Source: Ewingella americana
Lineage (GTDB): Bacteria > Pseudomonadota > Gammaproteobacteria > Enterobacterales > Enterobacteriaceae
Length of the DNA: 64,000 bases
Assembly (NCBI RefSeq): GCF_006438725.1
Contig: NZ_RCZD01000005.1
Location: forward strand, 231,588-295,587
Reading direction: 5' to 3'
Shown in pieces: positions 48,901 to 61,785 of the stretch. The position numbers and the translations under genes were made by a program. The notes beneath the pieces are model-generated. The model did not search any database, was not told where the DNA came from, and saw only the letters and a list, made by a program, of their open reading frames with translations. Each line of letters starts with the position of its first letter. Positions within the stretch are counted from its first letter, which is position 1.

Positions 48901-49834
48901 TCCACGTGGGTTCTGTGCCGGTGTCGATCGCGCGATCAGCATTGTCGAACGGGCGTTGGAGCTTTATGGTGCTCCTATTTATGTGCGTCACGAAGTGGTG
49001 CACAACCGCTACGTGGTTGATAGTCTGCGTCAGCGCGGTGCGATTTTCATTGAGCAGATCGAAGAAGTTCCTGATGGTTCGATCCTGATTTTTTCTGCTC
49101 ACGGCGTTTCCCAGGCAGTGCGTGCAGAGGCCAAAGCGCGCTCATTGACGATGTTATTCGACGCTACCTGTCCGTTGGTCACCAAAGTGCATATGGAGGT
49201 GGCGCGCGCCAGCCGTAAAGGCACCGAAGCGATTCTGATTGGTCATGCCGGGCATCCTGAAGTCGAAGGGACGATGGGCCAGTACAGCAACCCGCAAGGT
49301 GGGATGTACCTGGTGGAGTCGCCTGCGGATGTCTATAAGTTGCAGGTGAAGGACGAAAAAAATCTGTGCTTCATGACACAAACGACGCTGTCCGTGGATG
49401 ATACTTCTGAGGTGATCGACGCACTGCGCGATCGCTTCCCGAAAATCATCGGCCCGCGTAAAGATGACATTTGCTATGCAACGACCAACCGTCAGGAGGC
49501 CGTACGTAATCTGGCCGATGATGCGGATGTAGTGCTGGTCGTGGGCTCGAAAAACTCCTCAAACTCCAACCGCTTGGCTGAACTGGCACAACGTGTCGGC
49601 GTGCCTTCCTATCTCATTGACTCTGCGGCAGATATACAGGAAATTTGGCTGAAAGATGCAAAACGCATCGGCCTCACCGCTGGCGCTTCTGCCCCGGATA
49701 TTCTGGTGCAGGATGTGATCAACAAGCTGAAAACGCTGGGTTGTGCGGATGTGATTAATATGGAAGGGCGCGAAGAAAATATCGTGTTTGAAGTGCCGAA
49801 AGAACTGCGGGTTGACGTCAAACAGATTGATTAA
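48881..49834 (+). CDS. ispH: HMB-PP reductase IspH (LytB)
   Basis: The last step of the MEP isoprenoid pathway, reducing HMB-PP to IPP and DMAPP with a 4Fe-4S cluster. 317 residues (E. coli 316). The cluster cysteines are C12 ('[10 protein letters not shown]'), C97 ('DATCPLVTK') and C198 ('[11 protein letters not shown]'). The catalytic 'HGVSQAV' and 'TAGASAPD' are present. ATG 48881 follows GGGAGGAG, with its start inside fkpB. Confidence 0.97.
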   Translation: MQILLANPRGFCAGVDRAISIVERALELYGAPIYVRHEVVHNRYVVDSLRQRGAIFIEQIEEVPDGSILIFSAHGVSQAVRAEAKARSLTMLFDATCPLVTKVHMEVARASRKGTEAILIGHAGHPEVEGTMGQYSNPQGGMYLVESPADVYKLQVKDEKNLCFMTQTTLSVDDTSEVIDALRDRFPKIIGPRKDDICYATTNRQEAVRNLADDADVVLVVGSKNSSNSNRLAELAQRVGVPSYLIDSAADIQEIWLKDAKRIGLTAGASAPDILVQDVINKLKTLGCADVINMEGREENIVFEVPKELRVDVKQID

Positions 49835-49862
49835 CAATATCCCGCATTGAAAGCCACATCGT

Positions 49863-49896
49863 AAAAAGCGGTCAGCGCATACTGGCCGCTTTTTTT
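49863..49896. terminator. Terminator between ispH and the SMP-30 gene
   Basis: AAGCGGTCAG (49866-49875) pairs with CTGGCCGCTT (49882-49891) with one wobble, followed by Ts. As on the left arm make it plausible in both directions. Confidence 0.88.
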
Positions 49897-49904
49897 ATTG
49901 CCCG

Positions 49905-50774
49905 TTAGCTGAGGCGAAACAGATTTTGTGGCGTGCCGACGGCGGACGTTTGCACGTGCAACAGCGCACCGTCCAGTTCTCCCGGCGAGGTGAGGCCGGT
50001 GCGGGCCGAGGTGATAAATAGCTCAGTCATATCGGGGCCGCCGAACGTGCAGCAACTGGGCTGAGTCACCGGCATGGGCAGCGTATCCAACGTGAGTAAT
50101 TCGCCCTGATTTATCCGCTGGCGTAACAAACAATTCCCGCCCCAGCAGGCTGTGAGGAGTGTCCCGTCCTGAGAGACGGCTGAACCGTCCGGGGTTTTAT
50201 CGCCAGACGAGAAGCAGGAGATCTTCAGCGGATTGATGCGCCGCGCATTGGCCGAATAAAAACGTTTTTTCATGCTGTCGGCGAACCAGACTTTGCCTTC
50301 GTGCCATGCCAGTGTATTGGTGATACCGACGTTGTCCATCATGAGCACCGGTTTTTCATCGCCTTTTTCGTAGCGGTACCAGGCACCAATCTGCTGTTGT
50401 TCTTTCAAGTCCATTGTCCCAAACCACAATGAGCCGTCAGGTGCGATCGCGGCTTCATTGGGCCGCGTACCTTCTGCCCCCGCATAGTCACACAACTTTT
50501 CGGTTTTGCTAAAGGCGTAATCGTAAAGGTGCAGCCCGTCCTGGGAGACCAGCAAAAAGCGATTCAGCGATGCGGTAAGCAGCACCGCGCTGGTCAGGGC
50601 CGGGAGTTTTCGTGTCTCGGTTTTTTGCTGCGATGGCCAGTAGCGCAATAGCATCAGGTTAACAATATCCACCCACAGCAGCGATTGCGTGCGCTGGCAC
50701 CAGACCGGTGTTTCGCCTAAATCTGCCCGATACTCGCCGATGGGGGTGATCGCGGAATGTAAAAATGCGGACAT
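49905..50774 (-). CDS. SMP-30/gluconolactonase/LRE-family protein
   Basis: 289 residues, a six-bladed beta-propeller lactonase-like protein. 'GETPVW' with E21 is the first metal ligand. 'RPNEAAIAPDGSLWFGTMD', 'VGITNTLAWHEGKVWFADSMKKR' and 'DGSAVSQDG' carry the other expected Asn and Asp ligands. Relatives hydrolyse sugar lactones such as gluconolactone or arabinolactone; the substrate is not determined here. E. coli has rihC in this place. It lies beside a porin, so both may deal with a sugar acid. Confidence 0.8.
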   Translation of the reverse strand: MSAFLHSAITPIGEYRADLGETPVWCQRTQSLLWVDIVNLMLLRYWPSQQKTETRKLPALTSAVLLTASLNRFLLVSQDGLHLYDYAFSKTEKLCDYAGAEGTRPNEAAIAPDGSLWFGTMDLKEQQQIGAWYRYEKGDEKPVLMMDNVGITNTLAWHEGKVWFADSMKKRFYSANARRINPLKISCFSSGDKTPDGSAVSQDGTLLTACWGGNCLLRQRINQGELLTLDTLPMPVTQPSCCTFGGPDMTELFITSARTGLTSPGELDGALLHVQTSAVGTPQNLFRLS

Positions 50775-50876
50775 GCGTGGCTCTCCTGCAAACGGTTAAC
50801 GCTGAATCGGTTTCTGATAGTCAGTCTAGTCTGGCTTTGGTCGGAGAGGATAGGGGAATAGATGTAAAAATGATGC

Positions 50877-50934
50877 TAAAAAAAGGCCGTCTTCTGTCAA
50901 TAACCTGGAAAGGTAATCACCAGAAAACGGCCTT
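50877..50934 (-). terminator. Terminator of the porin gene
   Basis: Read on the minus strand, AAGGCCGTTTTCTG pairs with CAGAAGACGGCCTT across a 24-nt loop and is followed by at least seven Ts. Confidence 0.8.
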
Positions 50935-50947
50935 GAATACAGCAGGT

Positions 50948-52099
50948 TTAGAAATCGTATCTCAGACGGATCAGGTTCATATCACCACGGTCGTCAGTGG
51001 TAGACGTGAAGACATGTTCGTAATCCACACGGAAGCCGTAATTCATCTGCAACGAGATGCCGAGGCCATTATCGATGATTTGATAATTGCGGCCTGTCAC
51101 GTAGCTCAGACGGTCACCCATGAAATAAGGTTGGACGGTTTTTACTGCGAACTGATTGACTGGGATGGTGTAGCCCAGGAAATATTCCAGGCCATAAGCA
51201 TCACCGGCGAAGTAATCGTTATCAGTTTTCAGCTTAGTCGTCAGGAAGTTATGGTAATAACCGCCACCAAGAGATGCTGTCCAGTTACCGGGTTTCCAGC
51301 TTAACGCCGTACCTACGATGCTTTGGTCATAATCAGTGGAACTATGCCGACTCGGGTTTTTCATTTCTGCGTCAGTGTAGTTATACGCAGTACCCCATGT
51401 CAGCTCTTTGGTGATGTGATAATCCACACCAACAGAACCACCGTCTTTACGCTTATAGCGCAGGCCGTCACCGGTGAGTAAATCGTTATCAGCAAACAGG
51501 TAGGAAGCGTAGATATCGGTATTGCCGAAGCTGTTTTTATATTTCAGCTGCTTACGTGAACGATATGAACCGTCGTAGTCACCGTTTACCCCATTGCTTG
51601 GCGCCTGGGCCCGCATGTCGTAGTCCCAGATATCTGTTTTGGCACCCACAACATCATAGTAGACGCTGTTTTGCTGGCCGAATGTCAGTTGGCCGTAGGT
51701 TTTACTTTTGAAGCCGGTATAAAGCATGCGGCGAGTGGTGTTACGCGCATTGTTTGCGTAGTGATCATTCCAGTCAAACAGGGCCGGGAAGTTCACACCT
51801 AATTCGTAGTAGTTAATCCAACTGATATCATCAAACAGATAGTAATCAGAGGAGAAACGAAAACGGGAACCGCCGTCGAAGCCGTTATTTTTATAGGAAC
51901 CTTTATCTTTCCCGCCGGTTTCCATATTCCATTGCGGACGAATACTGCCGCCAACCTGGAAATTCAGGCGGCTGAGTAAATCATCAGGTTTGGGATCTTG
52001 TTTAATCAATGTGATTTCGGCATGCGCGGCAAATACCGTACAACCGAGAATCAGGCTAGCAGCAGCCCCTTGTGTGAGTCTGTTCAATGTGGATTTCAT
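50948..52099 (-). CDS. Outer-membrane porin
   Basis: 383 residues with signal peptide 'MKSTLNRLTQGAAASLILGCTVFAAHA' and a C-terminal 'RLRYDF' ending in Phe, the outer-membrane insertion signal. The body has alternating beta-strand pattern, with 'GSIRPQWN', 'SRFRFSSDYYLFDDISWINYYELGVNFP' and 'GFKSKTYGQLTFGQQNSVYYD' typical of a Gram-negative porin family. The substrate is unknown. I set the start at 52099 because the preceding GGGAG and the signal peptide fit; a start at 52129 would add ten residues ahead of it. It is transcribed towards the SMP-30 gene. Confidence 0.82.
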   Translation of the reverse strand: MKSTLNRLTQGAAASLILGCTVFAAHAEITLIKQDPKPDDLLSRLNFQVGGSIRPQWNMETGGKDKGSYKNNGFDGGSRFRFSSDYYLFDDISWINYYELGVNFPALFDWNDHYANNARNTTRRMLYTGFKSKTYGQLTFGQQNSVYYDVVGAKTDIWDYDMRAQAPSNGVNGDYDGSYRSRKQLKYKNSFGNTDIYASYLFADNDLLTGDGLRYKRKDGGSVGVDYHITKELTWGTAYNYTDAEMKNPSRHSSTDYDQSIVGTALSWKPGNWTASLGGGYYHNFLTTKLKTDNDYFAGDAYGLEYFLGYTIPVNQFAVKTVQPYFMGDRLSYVTGRNYQIIDNGLGISLQMNYGFRVDYEHVFTSTTDDRGDMNLIRLRYDF

Positions 52100-53565
<1,466 letters not shown>

Positions 53566-53613
53566 ATTTTCTATACCATCGTGATGTGGTTGTTTTGGTC
53601 ATAATGTTTTGAT

Positions 53614-53650
53614 AAAAGGGCAATTCCTTGATTGTCCTTTTCTTTTTTTT
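53614..53650 (+). terminator. dapB terminator
   Basis: AAAAGGGCAAT (53614-53624) pairs with ATTGTCCTTTT (53631-53641) with one wobble, followed by a run of Ts. Confidence 0.8.
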
Positions 53651-54043
53651 GTTTTTATATCCACTTCAGTTGTTTTTATGAATAAAACTGTTTTTTATGC
53701 CTTATTTCCTCGATTTTTATGACCGTGACGGCGAAAAAATAGCCGCAGCCTGGTTCTCCTCGATTAACATTTCGAATTTTTCTGCATTTATCAGACAAAA
53801 GCCATCGCAAACGTTTACCATGGGAAGATAGTCTGCTCTTTCGTGGCAGTGGCCCCCTGTTTTCACTGAGTTCAGCAAAATAGAGATAAATAATGGTGCT
53901 TTTGGTAGACAAACCGGACGGCCATCATTAGAATGCGCCCAATTTGCCGAAAATTGTCTTCGGGGATGATTTTTGCATTGATTTAGAGCGGTTAATCTGA
54001 ATTAATATGCAAATAATATGATTGTTTATTCCTGGAGGATGCT
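53651..54043 (+). promoter_or_regulatory. carAB control region with ARG boxes
   Basis: About 390 bp without a gene. ARG boxes lie at 53996-54013 (TCTGAATTAATATGCAAA) and 54017-54034, 3 bp apart as ArgR requires. E. coli carAB carries nearly the same sequence at its arginine-repressed promoter P2. The preceding TTTTGCATTGATTTAGAGCGG also resembles E. coli. The upstream pyrimidine promoter P1 should lie farther left, but I could not pinpoint it. Confidence 0.7.
53996..54034. promoter_or_regulatory. Pair of ArgR boxes upstream of carA
   Basis: The first box matches TNTGAATWWWWATTCANW well; the second, 3 bp later, is weaker on its right side. They end 10 bp before the carA start. Confidence 0.75.
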
Positions 54044-55195
54044 TTGATAAAGTCAGCGCTATTGGTTCTGGAAGACGGAACCCAATTCCACGGTCGGGCC
54101 ATCGGGGCAGAGGGTACGGCAGTGGGGGAAGTGGTCTTCAATACGTCGATGACCGGCTATCAAGAAATTCTTACTGATCCCTCCTATTCCCGCCAGATCG
54201 TCACCCTTACTTATCCCCATATCGGCAATGTCGGCACTAACGCTGCTGATGAAGAATCCTCCGCAGTACACGCTCAGGGCCTGGTTATCCGCGATTTACC
54301 TCTTATTGCCAGCAACTACCGCAGTACAGAAAACCTCTCGGATTACCTCAAACGCCACAACATTGTTGCTATCGCTGATATCGATACCCGCAAACTGACC
54401 CGCGTACTGCGTGAGAAAGGCGCGCAAAACGGCTGCATTATTGCCGGTGATTCCGTTGATGCCGCTCTGGCACTGGAGAAGGCTAAAGCCTTCCCGGGTC
54501 TGAAAGGCATGGATTTGGCAAAAGAAGTCACTACGCAGGAAGCGTACAGCTGGCAGCAAGGCAGTTGGACACTTGAAGGCGAGCTACCGGAAGCGAAAAA
54601 AGAAGAAGAGTTGCCATTCCACGTGGTGGCCTACGATTACGGCGCTAAGCGCAACATCCTGCGCATGCTGGTGGACCGCGGCTGCCGCCTGACGGTAGTA
54701 CCGGCACAGACTCCGGCAGAAGACGTCCTGAAGTTGAATCCAGACGGTATTTTCCTCTCCAACGGACCGGGCGACCCGGAGCCGTGTGATTATGCCATCG
54801 ACGCCATCAAAGCCTTCCTCGAAACGGATATCCCGGTGTTTGGCATCTGTCTTGGCCATCAGTTACTGGCATTGGCCAGCGGTGCTAAGACCTTGAAGAT
54901 GAAGCTCGGCCATCACGGCGGCAACCATCCGGTGAAAGATCTCGATAATAACGTGGTGATGATCACCGCGCAGAACCACGGTTTCGCGGTTGATGAAGAA
55001 AACCTGCCGACCCATTTGCGCGTAACGCACAAATCACTGTTCGACCATACGGTTCAGGGGATTCATCGCACCGATAAAGCGGCATTCAGCTTCCAGGGCC
55101 ACCCTGAAGCCAGCCCAGGGCCGCACGACGCCGCGCCACTGTTTGATCACTTCATCGAACTGATTGAAGCTTTTCGTACAAATAACGCCAAATAA
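54044..55195 (+). CDS. carA: Carbamoyl-phosphate synthase small subunit CarA
   Basis: Glutaminase subunit that passes ammonia to CarB for arginine and pyrimidine synthesis. 383 residues (E. coli 382). The class I amidotransferase domain has the nucleophile in '[14 protein letters not shown]' near C269 and the catalytic His-Glu in '[13 protein letters not shown]'. '[13 protein letters not shown]' is also typical. The start is TTG 54044 after CTGGAGG; E. coli carA is also known for its unusual UUG start, and the N-terminus '[12 protein letters not shown]' matches. Confidence 0.97.
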   Translation: MIKSALLVLEDGTQFHGRAIGAEGTAVGEVVFNTSMTGYQEILTDPSYSRQIVTLTYPHIGNVGTNAADEESSAVHAQGLVIRDLPLIASNYRSTENLSDYLKRHNIVAIADIDTRKLTRVLREKGAQNGCIIAGDSVDAALALEKAKAFPGLKGMDLAKEVTTQEAYSWQQGSWTLEGELPEAKKEEELPFHVVAYDYGAKRNILRMLVDRGCRLTVVPAQTPAEDVLKLNPDGIFLSNGPGDPEPCDYAIDAIKAFLETDIPVFGICLGHQLLALASGAKTLKMKLGHHGGNHPVKDLDNNVVMITAQNHGFAVDEENLPTHLRVTHKSLFDHTVQGIHRTDKAAFSFQGHPEASPGPHDAAPLFDHFIELIEAFRTNNAK

Positions 55196-55211
55196 CAGGA
55201 GCGAATAAAAA

Positions 55212-58200
55212 ATGCCAAAACGTACAGACATAAAAAGCATCCTGATCCTTGGCGCCGGCCCGATTGTTATCGGTCAGGCCTGTGAGTTTGACTATTCGGG
55301 GGCCCAGGCCTGTAAAGCCCTGCGTGAAGAGGGCTACCGCGTCATTCTGGTTAACTCCAATCCTGCCACCATCATGACTGACCCGGACATGGCCGATGCG
55401 ACTTACATCGAACCCATCACCTGGGAAGTTGTGCGCAAGATCATCGAAAAAGAGCGCCCCGACGCCGTGCTGCCGACCATGGGCGGCCAGACTGCGCTGA
55501 ACTGTGCCCTTGAGCTGGAGCGTAAAGGCGTACTGGCTGAATTCGGCGTCACCATGATTGGTGCCACCGCAGACGCTATTGATAAAGCCGAAGACCGCCG
55601 CCGTTTCGACGTGGCGATGAAAAAAATCGGCCTCGATACCGCGCGCTCAGGCATTGCTCACAATATGGAAGAAGCGCTGGCGGTTGCCGCTGATGTAGGC
55701 TTCCCGTGCATTATCCGCCCATCATTCACTATGGGCGGCACCGGTGGTGGTATCGCGTACAACCGTGAAGAGTTTGAAGAGATTTGCGAACGTGGTCTGG
55801 ATCTTTCGCCAACCAAAGAGCTGCTGATTGATGAGTCGCTGATTGGCTGGAAAGAGTACGAGATGGAAGTGGTGCGTGATAAAAACGACAACTGCATCAT
55901 TGTCTGCTCGATTGAAAACTTCGACGCGATGGGCATTCATACCGGTGACTCCATCACCGTCGCCCCGGCGCAGACCCTGACCGACAAAGAATATCAAATC
56001 ATGCGTAACGCCTCGATGGCGGTACTGCGTGAGATCGGCGTAGAAACCGGTGGCTCCAACGTGCAGTTCTCGGTCAACCCGAAAAACGGCCGCCTGATTG
56101 TTATCGAAATGAACCCGCGCGTATCACGCTCCTCTGCGCTGGCCTCGAAAGCGACCGGTTTCCCGATTGCTAAAGTGGCGGCTAAGCTGGCCGTCGGTTA
56201 CACCCTCGATGAGCTGATGAACGACATCACCGGCGGCAAAACTCCGGCCTCGTTCGAACCGTCCATCGACTACGTCGTGACTAAAATCCCTCGCTTCAAC
56301 TTCGAAAAATTTGCCGGTGCCAATGACCGTCTGACCACGCAGATGAAATCTGTCGGCGAAGTCATGGCGATTGGCCGTACGCAGCAGGAATCCCTGCAAA
56401 AAGCGTTGCGCGGTCTGGAAGTGGGTGTCAGCGGATTTGACCCGAAAGTCAGCCTCGATGACCCGGAAGCGCTGACCAAAATCCGTCGCGAGCTGAAAGA
56501 AGCAGGTGCTGAGCGTATCTGGTACATCGCCGACGCCTTCCGCGCCGGGTTGTCCGTTGACGGCATCTTCAACCTGACCAACGTGGACCGCTGGTTCCTG
56601 GTGCAGATTGAAGAGCTGGTGAAACTGGAAAACGAAGTCGCTGAAGGTGGCTTCAACATCCTGACGCCGGAATACCTGCGTATGCTTAAACGCAAAGGCT
56701 TTGCTGACCTGCGTCTGGCAACCCTGGTGGGTGTTTCTGAAGGCGAAGTGCGCAAGCTGCGTCAGAAATACAATCTGCATCCGGTCTACAAACGTGTGGA
56801 TACCTGCGCGGCGGAATTCTCAACTGATACCGCTTACATGTACTCGACGTATGAAGAAGAGTGCGAATCCAATCCGACCAATGACAAGCCAAAAATCATG
56901 GTGCTGGGCGGCGGTCCTAACCGTATCGGTCAGGGCATTGAGTTCGACTACTGCTGCGTACATGCTTCACTGGCGCTGCGTGAAGACGGTTACGAAACCA
57001 TCATGGTTAACTGTAACCCTGAGACGGTTTCAACGGACTACGATACCTCCGACCGCCTGTACTTCGAATCTGTCACGCTGGAAGACGTGCTGGAGATCGT
57101 GCGTATCGAGCAGCCGAAAGGCGTGATCGTCCAGTACGGTGGCCAGACGCCATTGAAACTGGCCCGCGAACTGGAAGCTGCCGGTGTGCCGATTATCGGT
57201 ACCAGCCCGGACGCCATTGACCGCGCCGAAGACCGCGAACGTTTCCAGCAGGCGGTTCACCGTCTGGGGCTGAAACAACCGGCGAATGCCACGGTTTCAA
57301 CCATTGAACAAGCCGTTGAGAAAGCTGCAGGTCTGGGTTATCCGCTGGTGGTGCGCCCGTCTTATGTACTGGGTGGCCGCGCGATGGAAATCGTGTATGA
57401 CGAAATCGACCTGCGCCGTTACTTCCAGAATGCCGTTAGCGTCTCCAACGATGCACCCGTGCTGCTCGACCGCTTCCTTGATGATGCGGTAGAAGTGGAC
57501 GTTGACGCCATCTGTGATGGCGAGCGCGTACTGATTGGCGGCATCATGGAACACATTGAGCAAGCGGGCGTTCACTCCGGTGACTCCGCCTGTTCCCTGC
57601 CGTGCTACACGCTGAGCAAGGAAATCCAGGACGTCATGCGCCAGCAGGTTGAGAAACTGGCGTTTGAACTTTGCGTTCGTGGTCTGATGAACGTGCAGTT
57701 TGCGGTCAAGAACAACGAAGTCTACCTGATTGAAGTTAACCCGCGTGCCGCACGTACCGTGCCGTTTGTCTCTAAAGCCACGGGCGTACCGCTTGCGAAA
57801 GTGGCGGCTCGCGTCATGGTGGGTCAGACACTGGCGCAGCAGGGGATGACCAAAGAGGTGATCCCACCGTATTACTCGGTGAAAGAAGTGGTACTGCCGT
57901 TCAACAAATTCCCTGGCGTTGACCCAATCTTAGGGCCAGAAATGCGCTCTACCGGGGAAGTGATGGGGGTCGGTCGCACCTTCGCCGAAGCCTTTGCCAA
58001 AGCACAGCTGGGGAGCAACTCTGGCATGAAGAAAGCCGGTCGTGCGCTGTTATCGGTACGTGACGGCGACAAAGCCCGCGTAGTGGATCTGGCCGCCAAG
58101 CTGCTTAAACGCGGTTTCGAGCTGGACGCGACTCACGGTACCGCGGTGGTGCTGGGTGAAGCGGGGATAAATCCGCGCCTGGTGAACAAGGTGCATGAAG

Positions 58201-58436
58201 GCCGTCCGCACATTCAGGACCGCATCAAAAACGGTGAATACGTTTATATCGTCAATACCACTGCCGGACGTCAGGCGATTGAGGATTCCAAACTGATCCG
58301 CCGCAGCGCCCTGCAGTACAAAGTACATTATGACACCACGCTGAACGGCGGCTTTGCCACCGCGATGGCGCTCTCTTCTGACCCGACAGAGCAAGTCACG
58401 TCGGTACAAGAGATGCACGCCAAAATCAAAGGCTGA
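55212..58436 (+). CDS. carB: Carbamoyl-phosphate synthase large subunit CarB
   Basis: 1074 residues (E. coli 1073). Two homologous ATP-grasp halves make carboxyphosphate and then carbamoyl phosphate: '[22 protein letters not shown]' starts the first half and '[22 protein letters not shown]' the second. '[18 protein letters not shown]' and '[18 protein letters not shown]' are matching metal-binding loops. The C-terminal 150 residues form the allosteric MGS-like domain for ornithine and UMP. It lies 16 bp after carA and ends before a hairpin at 58465. Confidence 0.98.
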   Translation: MPKRTDIKSILILGAGPIVIGQACEFDYSGAQACKALREEGYRVILVNSNPATIMTDPDMADATYIEPITWEVVRKIIEKERPDAVLPTMGGQTALNCALELERKGVLAEFGVTMIGATADAIDKAEDRRRFDVAMKKIGLDTARSGIAHNMEEALAVAADVGFPCIIRPSFTMGGTGGGIAYNREEFEEICERGLDLSPTKELLIDESLIGWKEYEMEVVRDKNDNCIIVCSIENFDAMGIHTGDSITVAPAQTLTDKEYQIMRNASMAVLREIGVETGGSNVQFSVNPKNGRLIVIEMNPRVSRSSALASKATGFPIAKVAAKLAVGYTLDELMNDITGGKTPASFEPSIDYVVTKIPRFNFEKFAGANDRLTTQMKSVGEVMAIGRTQQESLQKALRGLEVGVSGFDPKVSLDDPEALTKIRRELKEAGAERIWYIADAFRAGLSVDGIFNLTNVDRWFLVQIEELVKLENEVAEGGFNILTPEYLRMLKRKGFADLRLATLVGVSEGEVRKLRQKYNLHPVYKRVDTCAAEFSTDTAYMYSTYEEECESNPTNDKPKIMVLGGGPNRIGQGIEFDYCCVHASLALREDGYETIMVNCNPETVSTDYDTSDRLYFESVTLEDVLEIVRIEQPKGVIVQYGGQTPLKLARELEAAGVPIIGTSPDAIDRAEDRERFQQAVHRLGLKQPANATVSTIEQAVEKAAGLGYPLVVRPSYVLGGRAMEIVYDEIDLRRYFQNAVSVSNDAPVLLDRFLDDAVEVDVDAICDGERVLIGGIMEHIEQAGVHSGDSACSLPCYTLSKEIQDVMRQQVEKLAFELCVRGLMNVQFAVKNNEVYLIEVNPRAARTVPFVSKATGVPLAKVAARVMVGQTLAQQGMTKEVIPPYYSVKEVVLPFNKFPGVDPILGPEMRSTGEVMGVGRTFAEAFAKAQLGSNSGMKKAGRALLSVRDGDKARVVDLAAKLLKRGFELDATHGTAVVLGEAGINPRLVNKVHEGRPHIQDRIKNGEYVYIVNTTAGRQAIEDSKLIRRSALQYKVHYDTTLNGGFATAMALSSDPTEQVTSVQEMHAKIKG

Positions 58437-58464
58437 TGGCATAATTGACCGCTGAAATAGTGAC

Positions 58465-58492
58465 AAAGGCGTGGCGCAAGCTGCGCCTTTTT
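58465..58492 (+). terminator. carAB terminator
   Basis: AAAGGCG (58465-58471) pairs with CGCCTTT (58484-58490), extended by inner GC/GC pairs, then TTCTTTTT. Confidence 0.8.
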
Positions 58493-58571
58493 CTTTTTAT
58501 ACGTCCAGCTTTTTACCTGAAAGCAGAAAATTGCGTATGCTGAAGTAAATAAAATAAAATAAGAGACCTGC

Positions 58572-59132
58572 ATGATTCTCATCATTTATGCCCACCCCTA
58601 TCCGCGCCATTCGCGGGCTAATCAGGGACTGCTGTTGGCTGTCCAGGATTTACCCGGCATTGAAGTCCGCTCGTTGTATGACCTCTACCCTGATTTCAAT
58701 ATTGATATCAGCGCTGAACAGAAGGCCGTTGAACGGGCCGATCTGGTGGTGTTCCAGCATCCGATTCAGTGGTACGGCCTGCCGCCGCTGCTGAAATTAT
58801 GGATAGACAAAGTGCTGGAGCACGGTTGGGCATACGGCCATGAAGGCAACGCGCTGAAGGGGAAACACTGCCTGTGGGCCGTTACCACCGGCGGTAACGA
58901 GCATCATTTTGAACTGGGTGATCATCCGAGCTTTGACGTACTGGCGCAGCCTTTGCAGGCGACGGCAGTCTATTGCGGCATGCAGTGGCAGCCCTATTTT
59001 GCGGTGCATAACACTTTCATCTGCGATGAAGTCGCGCTGAAAGCGGCTGGTGAAGAGTATCGCAGGCGGTTGTCCGCTTGCCTGCGTTTGAAAGAGGGCT
59101 GCGCACCTGAGGTCAACTATGGACAACCATAA
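58572..59132 (+). CDS. kefF: KefF, regulator of the KefC potassium efflux system
   Basis: 186 residues (E. coli 176), a flavodoxin-like quinone oxidoreductase that activates KefC. '[17 protein letters not shown]' begins the flavodoxin fold, and '[15 protein letters not shown]' and '[21 protein letters not shown]' are family marks. It overlaps kefC by 14 bp, so the two are coupled. In E. coli the cai and fix genes separate carB from kefF; here kefF follows carB after a short gap. Confidence 0.95.
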   Translation: MILIIYAHPYPRHSRANQGLLLAVQDLPGIEVRSLYDLYPDFNIDISAEQKAVERADLVVFQHPIQWYGLPPLLKLWIDKVLEHGWAYGHEGNALKGKHCLWAVTTGGNEHHFELGDHPSFDVLAQPLQATAVYCGMQWQPYFAVHNTFICDEVALKAAGEEYRRRLSACLRLKEGCAPEVNYGQP

Positions 59133-60972
59133 TCTGATGATTGAGGGGCTGATTTACCTTGGCTCCGCCGCGCTGTTTGTGCCGATCGCCGTGCGTCTCG
59201 GTTTGGGTTCGGTGCTTGGCTATTTGATCGCCGGATGCATTATTGGTCCGTGGGGGCTGAAGTTGGTATCGGATGCCGAATCGATTCTGGCTTTTGCGGA
59301 AATCGGCGTGGTGCTGATGTTGTTTATCATCGGCCTGGAACTGGATCCTAAACGACTCTGGACGCTACGTGCCTCAGTCTTTGGTGGCGGCAGTATGCAG
59401 ATGGTAGGGTGCGGGCTGGTACTCAGTTTGTTTTGCTATCTGCTCGGCCTCGACTGGAAAATTGCGCTGTTGATTGGACTGACGCTGGGGCTCTCTTCAA
59501 CGGCCATCGCCATGCAGGCCATGAGCGAACGCAGCTTGACGCCATCACCTATTGGTCGCAGCGCGTTTGCCGTGTTGCTGTTTCAGGATATCGCCGCGAT
59601 CCCCTTAGTGGCGATGATCCCCCTGCTGGCCAGTACCGGTGAGGCCACAACACTCGCGAGCTTTGGTCTTTCGGCAGCGAAAGTGCTCGGGGCGCTGACC
59701 GTGGTCGTGCTACTGGGTCGTTATGTTACGCGTCCTCTGCTGCACTTCGTGGCGCGTTCCGGCATGCGCGAAGTGTTCAGTGCCGTGGCACTGTTTCTGG
59801 TGTTTGGCTTTGGCATTTTGCTCGAAATGGCCGGTCTGTCGATGGCGATGGGGGCATTTCTGGCGGGTGTGATGTTGGCGAGTTCCGAATACCGCCATGC
59901 GCTGGAGAGCGATATTCAGCCGTTCAAAGGCTTGCTGCTCGGTCTGTTCTTTATCGGCGTGGGCATGTCTATCGACTTTGGCACGCTGATTCATCAACCG
60001 TTGCTGATTGCCACATTGCTGGCCGGTTTTATGGCGCTAAAGGCGGCGCTGCTCTGGCTGGTTGCGCCGTGGCTCGGCGTACCAAAAAAACAGCGCGGGC
60101 TGTTCGCTATCTTAATCGGGCAGGGCAGTGAATTTGCCTTCGTGATTTTCAGCGCCGCGCAAATGGCCGGGGTATTACCCGGCGAATGGGCGAAAGCGCT
60201 GACGCTGGCGGTGGCGCTGTCGATGGCTGTCACCCCATTGCTGCTGGTGCTGGCGGCACGTCTTGAACGTAATGCACCGAAAGATGACCGGCCACAGGAC
60301 ACCATTGACGAGGAAAACGCGCAGGTCATTATCGCGGGATTTGGCCGTTTTGGTCAGATAGCCGGGCGCTTGTTACTGGCCAATAATGTGCACACCGTGG
60401 TATTGGACCACGACCCTGACCACATCGAAACGCTGCGAAAATTCGGCACTAAAGTCTTTTATGGTGATGCCACGCGCGTTGATCTTCTCGAATCGGCCGG
60501 GGCAGCGAATGCCAAAGTGCTGATCAATGCCATCGATGACGTTGAGGCCAACCTGCAACTGACGGCGCTGGCGAAAGAACACTTCCCTAACCTGAAAATT
60601 ATCGCCCGAGCCCGTGATGTTGATCACTGGTATCAACTTCGTCAGTTGGGTGTGGACGCGCCAGAGCGCGAGCTGTTCGAAGGCTCACTGCGCGTTGGGC
60701 GCGAAACGCTGGAGCTGCTGGGGCTGGATGCCTACGAGGCGCGCGAGAAGGCTGATTTGTTCCGTCGCTATAATATGAAAATGCTCGAGGCGACGCTGGA
60801 AAATTATGAAGATACCGAATTCCGTATTGCCAGTATGCAACGAGCAAAAGATATGCTCAGTGCAGCCATTGAGCAGGATCAGGAGCGTCTGGCCTCCGGG
60901 CAGCAGCAGGGTTGGCGCGGCAGTATTGACGGCAAGGCGCCGGAGAAGGAAGTCATTGAAGCTAAAGGATAA
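59119..60972 (+). CDS. kefC: Glutathione-gated potassium efflux protein KefC
   Basis: 617 residues (E. coli 620). About twelve membrane helices (1-380) form a CPA2 exchanger ('[10 protein letters not shown]', '[11 protein letters not shown]', '[20 protein letters not shown]'). The KTN domain begins near 395 with '[18 protein letters not shown]', where glutathione adducts act. It lowers cytoplasmic pH by K+/H+ exchange during electrophile stress, together with KefF. ATG 59119 lies inside kefF. Confidence 0.96.
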   Translation: MDNHNLMIEGLIYLGSAALFVPIAVRLGLGSVLGYLIAGCIIGPWGLKLVSDAESILAFAEIGVVLMLFIIGLELDPKRLWTLRASVFGGGSMQMVGCGLVLSLFCYLLGLDWKIALLIGLTLGLSSTAIAMQAMSERSLTPSPIGRSAFAVLLFQDIAAIPLVAMIPLLASTGEATTLASFGLSAAKVLGALTVVVLLGRYVTRPLLHFVARSGMREVFSAVALFLVFGFGILLEMAGLSMAMGAFLAGVMLASSEYRHALESDIQPFKGLLLGLFFIGVGMSIDFGTLIHQPLLIATLLAGFMALKAALLWLVAPWLGVPKKQRGLFAILIGQGSEFAFVIFSAAQMAGVLPGEWAKALTLAVALSMAVTPLLLVLAARLERNAPKDDRPQDTIDEENAQVIIAGFGRFGQIAGRLLLANNVHTVVLDHDPDHIETLRKFGTKVFYGDATRVDLLESAGAANAKVLINAIDDVEANLQLTALAKEHFPNLKIIARARDVDHWYQLRQLGVDAPERELFEGSLRVGRETLELLGLDAYEAREKADLFRRYNMKMLEATLENYEDTEFRIASMQRAKDMLSAAIEQDQERLASGQQQGWRGSIDGKAPEKEVIEAKG

Positions 60973-60999
60973 AACGCAGTAAATACAGGAAGAGATATC

Positions 61000-61030
61000 C
61001 GGGCGGCAGCGAAAGCACCGCCCGTTTTTT
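61000..61030 (+). terminator. kefC terminator
   Basis: CGGGCGG (61000-61006) pairs with CCGCCCG (61018-61024), with an inner GC/GC pair, then six Ts. It may also end the converging LysE gene. Confidence 0.85.
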
Positions 61031-61054
61031 ATCGCTGGGGAAAATGGCCGGAGA

Positions 61055-61669
61055 TCAGCTCAGTGCCACTTTAATGCCTAAACCGATCAGCACGCCACCC
61101 AGCAGTTTGTCGATGATTTTCTGTGCCTTAGCCAACCCGCGGCGTACGGGCGCACTTTGGATCAGCAGCGCCAACAGCGGCCACCAAATTACGGACAGAC
61201 CTACAATGATCGACGCGTACCACAGTTTTTCACCCAGACTGGAGTTAACCTGTAGGACCTGCGTGAACATCGCCAAAAAGAACAGGGTCGCTTTTGGATT
61301 CAGCAGGTTACATAAATAACCCTGTGCAAAGGCGGTTCGCAGTTTGACCTGCTTTTGCTCCAGTCCGTCGAGATTCATCTTGCTGTTGGTACGGGAAAAC
61401 AGAGCCTGAATCCCTATCCAAATCAGGTAAGCCGCGCCGACATATTTCAGCAGGCCAAATAACCAGGGCGTGGTGGTGATCACCACGGCAAGACCTGCGA
61501 CACAGTAAGACATGTGGGTGATCACGCCGCAAATCACACCCAGCGAGGTGGTCAGCGCCGCCATACGTGGGTAGCGCGCCGCATTTTTGATCACCAGGAA
61601 GAAGTCCGGGCCGGGTGAAAGCATGCCAAGGAAAGCGATGCTGGCAATAAACAGGGAGGTTTCAAGCAT
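61055..61669 (-). CDS. LysE/RhtB-family amino acid exporter
   Basis: 204 residues with about six membrane helices. The family mark 'GMLSPGPDFFLVIKNAARYPRMAALTTSLGVICG' is near the N-terminus, and 'YLCNLLNPKATLFFLAMFTQV' near the middle. RhtB and RhtC export homoserine lactone or threonine, LysE lysine; the substrate here is not known. I chose ATG 61669; a TTG at 61687 adds six residues. It converges with kefC and is divergent from yjjP. Confidence 0.85.
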   Translation of the reverse strand: MLETSLFIASIAFLGMLSPGPDFFLVIKNAARYPRMAALTTSLGVICGVITHMSYCVAGLAVVITTTPWLFGLLKYVGAAYLIWIGIQALFSRTNSKMNLDGLEQKQVKLRTAFAQGYLCNLLNPKATLFFLAMFTQVLQVNSSLGEKLWYASIIVGLSVIWWPLLALLIQSAPVRRGLAKAQKIIDKLLGGVLIGLGIKVALS

Positions 61670-61785
61670 GAAAGTAACCGTCGTCAATGTTCAGAACGAA
61701 ATAAGGCGGCATCATACGCCAATCCTGTCGACGCGTATCACACTTGCCGGTTTTTTTTGCAGGGTTCAACGAGGCGCACTACGTT

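Noticed and set aside
50765-51304. 179-codon plus-strand frame starting in the SMP-30 upstream gap
   Set aside because: Most of it is antisense to the porin gene and it shows no domain.
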